Shown here one piece after another: positions 48,701 to 59,712 of a stretch of DNA of 64,000 nt. This DNA comes from Neodiprion pinetum (Eukaryota; Arthropoda; Insecta; Hymenoptera; Diprionidae). Within the stretch, counting starts at the first letter, position 1, and every line of letters starts with the position of its first letter. A program made the translations under genes and the position numbers. The stretch is taken from positions 24,256,238-24,320,237 of the forward strand of contig NC_060236.1 in assembly GCF_021155775.2 (NCBI RefSeq), given 5' to 3'. The notes below the pieces were generated by a model. The model saw nothing but the letters and a program-made list of their open reading frames with translations, did no database searches and was not told where the DNA came from.

Positions 48701-51700
48701 GATTAGAGTGGAAAAGAGGACCCATGGATACAGAGGTAGACACGGCAATCTACATACCTCAAAGTAAAACTTCACCCCCCGTCATCAATCCCGTTCCATC
48801 ACTTTTTTCTTGAATTTTACGACAGTACGAATGGAATATGTATTCATGCAACGAGTGACTTTTCCTCTATTACTAATGGACTCTGCTCTTTTTCATTAGT
48901 GATGGTATGCGCGTGCGTGCGTCAGCGGGCGAGCAAACGATTGGTGGTTTGGCTGGCGAGCGGAGACAGGTCGGCATGATATCATTATAAACGAGTCAGA
49001 ACCGGAACTTCACTCAATTTGTTTGATACGGATCCTTCTCGTCCTCTGTGTGTAGTGTTACCAGAAACGCACGTCGATGTAACTTGTCATCGAATTACAC
49101 TCCTACAAACGAGAAGGATCGGCAAACTTCAGGAAAATACGAAATCTTCAAGCTTCCGCTATCAGACACAAGTGTTCGAGACATGGCACTACTGCAGTAT
49201 TGACATTCATCGACTTCACACACAGTGTGATCATACCTTATGATTGACACTACCTAAATCAACACCCTCAGGTTACCTAAATCTCTTATAATCTATTCTG
49301 AATGATGAAAAAGGGAATAAATTGAACCGACTGCAGTGGACTTGGGAAGTTAAAGGTAACGAAATAGTCTGCAAATACTACGTGGTCATGTCGGGGAGCA
49401 TCAGCGTCCATTTACTGGAGAATTTTGGCCGCTCTATCCGGAGATGGTTTTTCCTGTGGCGGGAGCACGCGGGTGGCGGTTCTGCCTGGAGGATTTCGTT
49501 TTGCGGTGGTGACACTATAGCCGCATCCGAGATGATTAATGGCTCCAAGTTTGATATATAGCCATCATTTTTCACGCATAGATGGGACCCGTTGATATCC
49601 CCTTTTGCCATGGCTCTCCGTCGCGCAGACAGACACAGACGCTGACGCACACGCTGGCACAACGAGATATACATGGAAATCGCGCGCGCCTTCAGAGTCC
49701 GGCATGGCACGGCTGTCGACCACCCCGAAGACTTCATTATGTATGCTCACCCTACACGTTGGGTGCACTTCTGCAAAGAAGACCATTAAATTCCGTAGCG
49801 TGCCACCATCCCTTTAACTTTGGAACGGAATCTTATCAGTCTTGTGTTGGGATGCGGAAATCACTGTAGTCTAGTATTGATGACTTATAACAGAAATCCA
49901 CACAACGTCAAGCTTTCGATCACTTTCACTGATCTGAAACTCAGAAAGGCATTCGATGGCTCGTTTTTTCTTGGATGACGCTATGGGGTTGTAGCATTTT
50001 ACTGGGAAACGTGCGATTTTTCATTACTACAATTTTGAACCCTCAAATTCTTCTGACAATGAGTCACTCAATTAGTCACTCATTGTTGTGGATTATGTGC
50101 GATTTCATCTGGACTCCCTTGATATCGTTATAAAATGAATCAACTATGCAGTATTTCGAATTCTCTTTTCAGTTTGGACAAAATTCTTTCGTTGTATCGT
50201 CAAATCAGAAGCTCCGGTTAGAAACCTTTTTTTTTTAATCTTTTTATGGAGCGAATTGGGATGAAACGGTAAAACGGAATTGTTCACATCTAAATAGATT
50301 TTGAAAAATGTGTCATTAAAATCATGTATAAGAGCTAAGAGGACGTGGAAGGTTTTTGTAGTTTCAGCTTTCCAGATACACATGTAAACGGTTTTTTAAT
50401 TTCTGAGTAGACGCTATGTGCTGAACACATGATAGTGCTTCAAACATTTCATTATATCTATGGTAAGAACCTCTGAAAGGTATAACCAGTAGAAACGACA
50501 TTTATTACGATGCATATGGAGGCGCATAGATTAAACAGTTAATCTTTTGGGATTACGTGTCAACGCACCATAAGCACGTGCATCAAATGGGCTCAAAAAA
50601 TATTAGGTGATTAATCACACGACGAGATGGTAGGGCTGGAGAATGAAAAGGGTGAGGACTTTGACACTGCATATCTACGACTGGATTCAAGCTCGCTGAT
50701 TTCAATGGGCGCTTAATTCGGTGATCAATTATTATCGGCATCTATTAGCAAGAAAATAGTACATGATTCTATCAGTGCAGAAAGTAGGCAAATTCCAATG
50801 AGTATTAAGTTTACAGCGTTCGTCCTGACATTATCATTCGATGTCAAGTGGAATAAATTTTTCTTTCTGCTGTAACAGCATAATTTCATTTAAAACGTGC
50901 CATTCATTCAATTCATCATTCACTTCGTTGAATATTATTTCTCTTTTTAACGTACATGTGTAACATACTTAATGACTCACTTATGATTCTGTGTAGTTCA
51001 CTGTGCAACTATTGATTCAAAAATTGATCGATCAATGCATAAAATACTTTAGTATGACGGACTCGTATTTTACATTGAAAATGACCAGTAATTTTATTTG
51101 TTCAAAGTGTTCTGTGAATAACGTAGAATGCGGTTACAGTAGTTGGGCCATAGCTCTATTGCCTACCATTTGGTACCGTCAAACAAATTCAATAAAATAG
51201 TTACGTATTACTTGATGCTATGTGAATCGAGCCAACTGTCAGACATCCCTGGATTACCAGTCACATCTCATATGAATGATCTCATAAATCTATTCATGTT
51301 TCTTTGTTACATCCACTGCACACTACTAGTGCGCCAGTGTCCAAGTGCCACGTGTGTAAGTTGACGTAAAATCATCACTTAATAATCGTATAACTTAACG
51401 CAAAATCTTGGTAATTATTTTCAGTTGTTTTCATGTCACCTACATAAGTTAAAGATGATCTAACTTTTTTGGTCGCTCGTGCAGACGAGCTATGATGGCG
51501 ATTGGACAATGTCAATTTATGGTATGTCATTCCTATCTCTAACTGACCATTTCAAAATAAATTTTCCAGCACAGCTGTAAAACAATTTCGACTTCCAACG
51601 AATGATCAAATAGGCGCTTCTTGTTCAAGGTTCTGTAAATACTGTATTAAACTTTTTCTTTTTTCTGCGTGAGTGTACGTTGAATACCAATCGAGGTTGG

Positions 51701-53249
51701 TCATCTCGACTTCACAATAAGTTAGAACAGGAATTTACGACTGCTGGGTGACCATAAGAAGCTGACGGAATCCTCGATACAGATCGGGTTGGTTTCCTCG
51801 GTGAGAAAATATGGCAGTCAGGATCGTCCGGAGGCTCGTTGCTGTGCTTCTCGGGCTGACCTCAAGAATGTCGGACATGCATATATGCATGGAGGATGGA
51901 TCGAGGGTGGAACGTGAACGTGAACGATCCGGGTACCAAGTCCGACATGGTGAACGACTGGCGGACATGTACACCATAGCAGGAAATGTCGTTCCGGTGT
52001 GGCGTCCGCGGCACCACCCTACGGACGATTGTGATTCTAATCAGACGCTGCACTAGTGCTGCGCTAATAGATTCTATGATTGATTATGTGCCGCTCTACC
52101 ACTCCACTCTACGACCCGGACCCGATCAACGCGAACCTCCATCTCCAATGCCATCCCAGACTCGACGAGGACCCCGCAGCCACCTACACCCGGGAGTAAA
52201 TAACACCCTGAGCCGAACGCATTGTGTATGTCATGAATTGAGGTTCACCTAATCTCGGATATAAATTGCCGCTTGCATCCCAGCGCGTTACGTATGCAAG
52301 TATGCGTGTATCCTACCGAATAAGAATATCACGCGAGAGTGTGCAGCGTTTGCGTGTGTGGATGTCGTTCACTGAATAGGAGTGTAAAACAAAGGGAATG
52401 GTTTTCGCACTTGTCGGGCAAAACATGAAACGAAATCTGATTTCCATTTTCCTCCTTCCAAGGAAGTAATGTTCCTAACTCGAAGGTTCAACATCGAGAT
52501 TCAAGAATATTTTTAAACTAAACGGTTGAATTGTATCATCAAACTCCAAGTAAAATGTCACCAATTCATAAGAGTTCTGAACATTTTTTTAAGTCTGTAA
52601 TTGTTTTCAAATCCGGCTTGATCGCAATTCGTGAGTCTTTCGATGATGATGGAGGAACAATCATAAAATTTTTCATTTATTAAATATGGTGAATCATGTC
52701 TTTTAAATCTCTAAAAAATTCACAAATCTCTGATATAAATCATTAGAATCATGGATTAACGTACGAGCATGATGTTGAGACGTTGACAGAGACGTGTTCC
52801 GCTATTATCAATTTTCCTGAAAACGCCGTGTTTATTTAATTCAAGAATGTCGGTGAGCCAAATAAATTTTTGTCTTCCATCAAATTATGCTTATCAAGCT
52901 GCTTGGAATTACACCTCTAACGTTAAAATTACAAATTACAAATTACCAGAGTAAAATTTCGTCGCTCATATAAAGTTGGTTTAGGACTGACTATACATAT
53001 TACATTCAATGGAATGAAATAATTTAAAGCAGTTAAATTCTCTGGCTCGTGTTTGCGGATGAGCGAAACTGTTTGTTCACCAGCAGAGCCTAGCTCATTT
53101 GAGTATTCACATGATTGTGGTAAGAATACCACACTGTAGATTCCGCGTGTGAATCAATTTGAAATACAATGCATCTGACTCGTACCGTAAGAAAAACTAC
53201 GCTTATACGATTTCTTCAGAACTCGATCAAAACTCATATTTACTTTGTC
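45706..53249. other. Non-coding stretch, no gene recognised
   Basis: Unique sequence with GC-richer parts at about 49420-49800 and 51730-52240. Frames of up to 125 codons (45759-46136 +) and 119 codons (49378-49737 minus) lack family motifs. Two TATAAA words at 48079 and 48234 and a near-palindrome with an AP-1-type site at 50056-50086 are noted in the findings. A 3' splice-site look-alike (ttcctccttccaag) ends at about 52463. Confidence 0.6.
50056..50086. repeat. 31-bp near-palindrome with an AP-1-type TGAGTCA
   Basis: The arms acaatgagt and actcattgt flank a 13-bp centre, which itself repeats agtcactca. TGAGTCA at 50060-50066 is the AP-1 consensus word. Function is unknown. Confidence 0.6.
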
Positions 53250-53510
53250 GCCTGTTACAATTTAATGCGCATGCGCTACAATCCGAGAGCAATCATTTAT
53301 CAGGGTGACCAACCATCATGAACGTAATCTCAAACATTTTAACAGACGTCGCTGACAGTTGCGTTCAACTCCGACAGCTGTCAAAATTATTCAGGTTACA
53401 TACATCGCGACGAGATGTCATTTAAATTTATAACGGTTGGCCGCCCTGGCAAACAACTGCTCTCGAATTGAAGCGCATGTGCATTAAATTTTGGCAGACG
53501 GCACATCCTG
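53250..53510. mobile_element. Palindromic TIR element, family C, copy 1
   Basis: The left arm tttaatgcgcatgcgctaca, continuing to about 53314, is an inverted and about 85% matching copy of the right arm at about 53434-53489. Both arms contain gagagcaa and a cagggtgaccaacc-like block. The interior of about 120 bp is unique. There is no coding capacity. It is related to the two copies at 59220-59712. Confidence 0.8.
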
Positions 53511-56500
53511 TATAATATTATCGTTACGCAGGCACGTTCAGGTCCATAATCCCAAATCAAATCAATCTCACCTTTTTCGAATTGAAACAGCTTGATTTGT
53601 TTATATTCATAAATTTCCTCAAACCTACCTGGTACTCCAGTTTGGCATGCTGAACGCTATGTTTTCCAGAACCAACAAGGACTTCCGTGGCAGGACATTG
53701 CGTAAGGGAAATCGCACGTAGCATATGCACGTATCAGGTATAAAATTATGGTAATAGGTGCACGTGGGTCGAGTCTTAGGTGTGTTCGAAAGGCGCGGAG
53801 GATCGGCGAGAGACTGCAGAGTGATTTCAACACGTTTCAAAAATATTTGAGCACCATCGGAGTGCGGGTGGATGGTAATGGCGTCGTTTTATCACGGTTA
53901 TCGGGGGGTGATTCTGCATGCGACAAGGCGTCGTTACGCCCCTCCACCCTCCCGGCCAACCTGCGTTTCGTCTCACCTCATCCCCGTCCTCGTGGATGCC
54001 CCTCTTCATCCCGAAAGCTCCCCCGCGGAAGCCCTCAGTTCCCCATTGCAGCCTCTTGCCACTCGACGCTAGACGCTCTTCTCTCTAGTGGTGCAGCAGA
54101 GATCCGCACTACCGCATATCTGCATTGCTCAATATGTATTTGAATCCGCATGTCCGATTTGACATTCATTCGCTAGTCCTCATCAATCGTGGAAATTTCA
54201 CGTATAATGTTATGTGTTCAACTTATGCAACTTTCATTGAAACTTAAAACGGTCATTAGAAATGATGCTGTTTTGATGGACTTCCAATACCGTCTCTGCA
54301 AGCATACCAGTTATTATTCACTACATTATCCATGGAACGATTGTTTTCGTAACTATCCGTTTATCATTACTTTGGTAAACCTATAACCAAAACACCGGTG
54401 AATTATAGGTATAGATAATCAGTTAATGAATGACTTTGTCAAATCAACCCTTCTGATCAGGGTGTGTACTGAAATTTCTCCCTAGAAGTTTTAACTGATC
54501 AAGGGGTATGTTGTGATACAACACGGTGATTACCGGACCTTCAAAACTTCAAAGGTTCTTGTGTATTTCGACTGAATTTTCATTGCGTGTCGCATGAATT
54601 TCAAGCAATTGGACTGCTTTGTTTACCGCTACCTGCCATTTTATAGCTAGAATTATCGACCACTTTCAATGTTCCCTATAATTTCCGAAGTCCAGATCGA
54701 TCCAAGCGTATACTCACCATTGCACACATTTTATGCGTACATTTTACGATTTTCCGCTTCACCGTTACCAAATTTCTATCGACTAAGTGTTCCACTCGGT
54801 TACTTCCTTCAATGTCCATGACTCGGTCTTTGGCCAAAATCGTTTCGGATATACTATCCTCAAAATCTCACACATAGTAGAAAATGTTGATGATGAAATC
54901 GACTAAATTTGTTCACTGTAGACTATTACAGAACAATTCTTATGGTCAATCCGGAAATTTGGATGGTGTTAGATTGACACAAAGTTCACACCTAATCTAG
55001 TTCAAAAGCCAAAATAGAAACTTTTCTCACAGCGCTTGGTTCTCAAATCATTATATAACTTTGATGAAACTTTCCTCCAATAGTTCCGACTCGGAAAGGC
55101 ACCAAGTAAATTTCTTCATCCCCACAAAAGTGACGTTCTCCCATGCATCTACGCTTTGGATTTGACAAAAAAGACCGCTGTGGAGCTTTCCAAGGACATT
55201 GGCTTGGTTACACCGTCGACTCCTCGCTACTAGTGCACGATATCCGAGGTTCGCGACGCAGCTTCCCTTTTATGAAGTAAGAGGCAAGTAATGCGGACGC
55301 ATAACACGAGTCAGTCGGGTCTGTGCGGTGGTCGGTAAAACGGGCAGTTTGCACTGAGCACAATGCCACGATGGCGAAGTGGACTGACTACGCGTCGTCG
55401 CAGCCTCGCAGCCTTGCAGCATCACAATCCCATAAAGACCGGGTTGTCTCACACTCGCGTTACTGTGCAGTGCCTACAGAGACGGCCTCCTCTCGCACAA
55501 AGAGGAAACTTTTTCTGGGGTGGGTGGGCTTCTGCCTCCTTTGTCAACCAGCTACGGAACGCTGTAAGCTTTTACGTTTTACGCTCTGAGCTGCCAACTT
55601 GGCCCGCTAGCCCGCGGTATCTCAATTCGTCTCTTTTTCCCGCTAAAGGCACAGTTTATTTTAACAGGACTTACCAAGCTGTGTGAATACTGCGCAGGCA
55701 TTGTCGACGTTGAAGCTTCTGCGTGCCAGACTCAAGTCTGTTTTAATGAAATATGAATCACACCGTACGTTTGCACTCCAGTAAATGATCTGAAAACATC
55801 CAATAACCGCATTCCTGACGAATAGTCCATGTCCCACATCCAATTTTAAAGTTTACTAGGTATTAAAAATAAGCATCCGCCCAACTTGTTTTAAACATCA
55901 CTAACTTCATGTACCAACATACAAAATTGGGTGCTCTGAAAAAATCGCAATTGGAGCTAATCTGTTCAATTTTGAAACACGAAATAACTGTTACTTAAAC
56001 GTTACTTTTTCCATGGTAGGTACGCGATTAATATCTGTCTGGAAGAACCGTCCGATGGTTAATCGCAGCAAAATCTGAGACGTGGAAGCAAAAAGCGGTA
56101 CGACATGGAACGTGGAGATAAAAATTCGAGGCTCCACGCGATGCAAGGCGTAGGTACATCATGCAGCAAAAAATGCGTCACAGCTGTATGAACAACCGCC
56201 AACGGCATAGGAAGTTTGATACTTATATTTATGGGGGTGGGTGAAACGGGGGAAGAAGTCGCCTTGGCACACGCGACCGGCTCGAGTTTCTCACCCTCGA
56301 TTCTCGGCGATCTAGCTTTCGCTAGAGACGTCGCCTCGAATCAGTTGTATCCCACAATCCATCCTCTCGGTAATCGCCACCACATAAACCATCCGGATCG
56401 CACTGCTTTTATGGGCCTAATATAAAAGAACTGCCCTGCAGGGCGGCTGAGTTGCACGCCAACTGCTGGAGAGCAGGATACAGTGGAGGGTGTCTATATT

Positions 56501-56575
56501 TTCGTACAAATACTGTGACGATAACGTGGGACATTATATCTGCTTCCCTTTACACGATCTTCTCTCTTCTTGCAG
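53511..56575. other. Non-coding stretch with GC-richer islands
   Basis: GC-richer segments at about 53750-54130, 55190-55640 and 56210-56460 have frames on both strands without recognised families. The remainder is unique AT-rich sequence. Confidence 0.6.
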
Positions 56576-56693
56576 CCATAAGATTCGGACCGAGACTAAG
56601 GGATAAAATGTTCCCCAAACAACCGCGTAAAAAAAGTGTACACACAGCTGATCTGGACAAAAATAAACGGCGGTTCGCTGTTTTGTACTATAG
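56576..56693 (+). other. Best candidate exon of the window, unknown protein
   Basis: A pyrimidine-rich tract ends in cttctctcttcttgcag at 56575, an excellent 3' splice site. It is followed by 118 bp to CTATAG and gtgaat (56693/56694), a moderate 5' splice site. Of the three frames, only the one skipping two bases is open throughout. It reads a basic, lysine- and arginine-rich segment of 39 residues, including PRLRDKMFPKQPRKKS and DLDKNKRRFAVLYY. Length, phase, strand and flanking sites fit a normal internal exon, and the strand agrees with the recursive-site match at 32485. The family is not recognised. A pseudo-exon remains possible, since an open 118-bp frame is not rare. Confidence 0.3.
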
Positions 56694-57168
56694 GTGAATA
56701 CAGCTTTATTTATCAAAAATAGCAGGAGTTTTGGAAGTTTAACAGTGGAATAGCAGGTCGTGATGTTGGAAAATTTTACGAATAGAGAGCATGCACGTAG
56801 TTGTAAACGAGTGTCGGGAATATTCGGAAACATATAAGTTGTGAAACAAAGTGAGGTGAGAATGATTGCGAAGAATTGATTGATTTTGAATACATATTTC
56901 TGAGAAAATTGGAACACCCTATAACGCGTCGAGTTTTTCCAAACTCGATCAAAGCTTTATATCAAAAAAAATATTGCATCAAACAACAGAAAGTACTTAG
57001 TACTGCCTGAGCTTCTAAGACTAGTCGATTTTTTTAAGACCTAACAGAGTATACACAAAAAGAGGATAAAAATTTACTTTAAATTACAAATTATCGATTA
57101 TTGATCTGGAATATGAAATTAGAAAGTTGTAAGTAAATTTTCAAAACCGGTATAAATTCATAGCTTCT

Positions 57169-57187
57169 ATATATATATATATATATA
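57169..57187. repeat. (AT)n microsatellite
   Basis: About nine AT units. Confidence 0.9.
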
Positions 57188-57390
57188 GTATAAAAATGAA
57201 AAATATCTAAATCACTAATTCGTATAGATTATTTTTTACAAGAGATTCATCATATTAAATATTTAAATTCTTCGGTTGAAAATATTTGTTATATTTATCT
57301 TCTTTTCAGATGTTGAGAAACAGCGGAGAGAGCTTTAAGTAACGACATAGAGAAAATTACTTTTCATGTCAAGCGAGTGGGTGTACGCGC

Positions 57391-57412
57391 GTGTGTGTGT
57401 GTGTGTGTGTGT
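57391..57412. repeat. (GT)n microsatellite
   Basis: Eleven GT units, preceded by an imperfect GT/GC stretch. Confidence 0.95.
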
Positions 57413-59219
57413 TTAGCATACGATGAAAAGTAGCAAAAGCGGATGAGTTGGTGAACGTAGGGAGGGGGATGATGTTTTTAATGCGAATTATTACTGGTTC
57501 CTCGAGTGCCTGATTTACATTTATTGCAACGGTTAGGTAACGACGACGCTTTATCTTTCCTTATTCTAACTAATTATACTACCATTTCGATAAAATATAC
57601 GATCTCCTGCACACGGCTAGCTGCTCTGCAGAGGAAAACCCCGAGCAAGAAATTTTAGCCCAGCTCCACTGCTGCTCTGCAGCATTGCAGCTAAAACTAC
57701 CCCGAAGCTTCACTAACTATTCCACTCTCCTACGATTATTATTATTATTATATCACCGTTACTATTATTATCACGACCATTGCCAGTATTATCACCATTC
57801 TAATAATTTCGACTCACGATGTTATGCCTAAGAATAATTCGTGTCAAAGGAAAAGAATCCGATAAGAATCTTCCAGCGCTGAAAATTATTTCGAACATGA
57901 TGACTAAAGGTACATTTCTCACAAATTAGATACGAAGAAAATAGTATGCTCTAATTAAGAATTGACAGAGAAATGTTTTCATTCTAATTATTTTTCGAAA
58001 ATATAAGAATTTCGGTATCTATTTGACGTTAATCAAAATGGAATTAAGCATTCGACTTTCAGGTATCGCCTAAGACCAATTATTCCTGTGTCGATGCTCA
58101 ATGAAAAATGGTCAAATACGCTTCACTGGAGAAGAGATTATTTTATTCAACCAAGAAGCGTATTATTGAGGTTGTATTTAATTCTTTGTACAGGGATCGA
58201 GTATTTCAATTCAGTAAAGTTGATAACAACGATCCAATCAATACAAAACACAATATATTATACATAACAGATTGAAGTTACAATGCCTTTCAATAAAAGC
58301 AATAAGCAGATAGTAATAATACCAAACGTGACTAATTAGTCGTGAGATTGGTCTAGTTGCCTCAGTTTATTTTTACTTTCTCGAGGACCAAAGAAATGAA
58401 CAGAAAATAACTAACAATAAGTATAATTTTTACCGCTTCCACTTTTGAAATTATGTGAGCACGAGTGTATTCACGTTAAAGTTCGATATCTTCAAACGTG
58501 TCCATCAAATCGTGCCAAAGTATGACGTAGATTCTGAATGCGACCCAAAAGACATCACGACTGATCACACCTGGAAGGTAAACTCGGTACAACTAACTGC
58601 GAGCCAAACTTACTAACAATGAAGTTGAGTGAGCAAACAGCACAAGGTGGTGTGTTTGTCCCCAGGATCTTCGCGAGTGGTGTTGTGAATTCCGTTCGAC
58701 AAGGAACACGACGTACGTGTCGATCTATATTCAAGTGCCCATTGCCGGTGTTTACCGTGACTGAAAGTGAATGCTATCCATCTTGTTTATCTTTCTGCCA
58801 TCAGTTTGCATTCGTCGGTTATACAGGTATAACAGTGCTGTTGTGAATTTCATTAATTGCAGAATCGTCAAGCGCTGGTGTCAAGTGTTTCGTTTCGTTG
58901 GAGACTGAAAGTGAGTTTCGAGTACCTGACTGACTAGTGTTTTGACTCTGTGTGCAGAATTTGTGCCAGGTGATGTCCTCTTCAATTAAATAGGTATACT
59001 TGACATTCACAACTCTACCACCATAAAATATTATTGAAATGTTGGGCGAAGCTTTCTCTTGACGAAATAGATTTTTTACAAAAATCTTACCCTAGCTTTC
59101 AGGTATTTCTAACGACAAGTATGCGTACATGAAAAAACAAAAAATTTAGTAGCTGTTTTCGCTCCATTGAAAAATTAGTTTATATAATTTTTAATCCACC
59201 TGTAACTTTATCAACTCGC

Positions 59220-59513
59220 ATACGTGTGCAGAGTGAATTTCTGAAGTCTGCATGGTCTGTCGTCCGATGAAATTCGGCGCGCATGCGCTACAATCCAAAA
59301 GCAACTGCTTGCCAGGCTGACCAACTGTCTCTAACCTAACAAATTTTGCCAATTGGGAATTGAAGACAACAGCCGTACCGATAACTGATAGAATTTTTGA
59401 GGTTAGAGACAGATGGTCACCCTGGAAATCAGTTGCTCTTGGATTGTAGCGCACTCGCATTAAATGTTAACAACAACAGACCATTCAGTCGTTAAGAATT
59501 GACTCCGTATACG
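59220..59513. mobile_element. Palindromic TIR element, family C, copy 2
   Basis: The outer arm runs from about 59225 through cagagtgaattt, atggtctgtcgtc and gcgcatgcgctacaatcc to the inner word ctgtctctaacct (59325). It is mirrored by ggttagagacag (59401) and then gattgtagcgcactcgca, cagaccattcag and gaattgactccg. The arms are thus about 110 bp or longer, around a centre of about 60 bp. No coding capacity. Confidence 0.8.
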
Positions 59514-59712
59514 TTCTGTCTCTAACCTCAGAAATTTTGAAAGTTGTGAATTGAGCATAACTGACACCGAAACCTGTTAAATTTTTTAGGTTAGAGACAG
59601 TTGGTCACCCTGGCAAACAGCCGCTCTTGAGTTGTGGCGCGTGCGCATTAAATTTCAGCATTTAACAGACGACGGACCATTTAGCCTTGAAGAATTCACT
59701 CTGTATATATAC
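59514..59712. mobile_element. Family C, partial right-half copy joined to copy 2
   Basis: It starts at the inner block ctgtctctaacctc (59516) and repeats the centre and right arm of copy 2 (aggttagagacag, gtcaccctggcaaacag, gcgcattaaatttcag and the gaattcactctgtata end). The outer left arm is missing. The join suggests a local partial duplication or template switch rather than an independent insertion. Confidence 0.7.

Larger units (their letters stand above)
56694..59219. other. Non-coding stretch with microsatellites
   Basis: It holds an (AT)n tract (57169-57187), a (GT)n tract (57391-57412) and short ATT runs near 57737-57755. A small hairpin at 57653-57696 has arms ttttagc and gctaaaa. 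No gene recognised. Confidence 0.65.
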
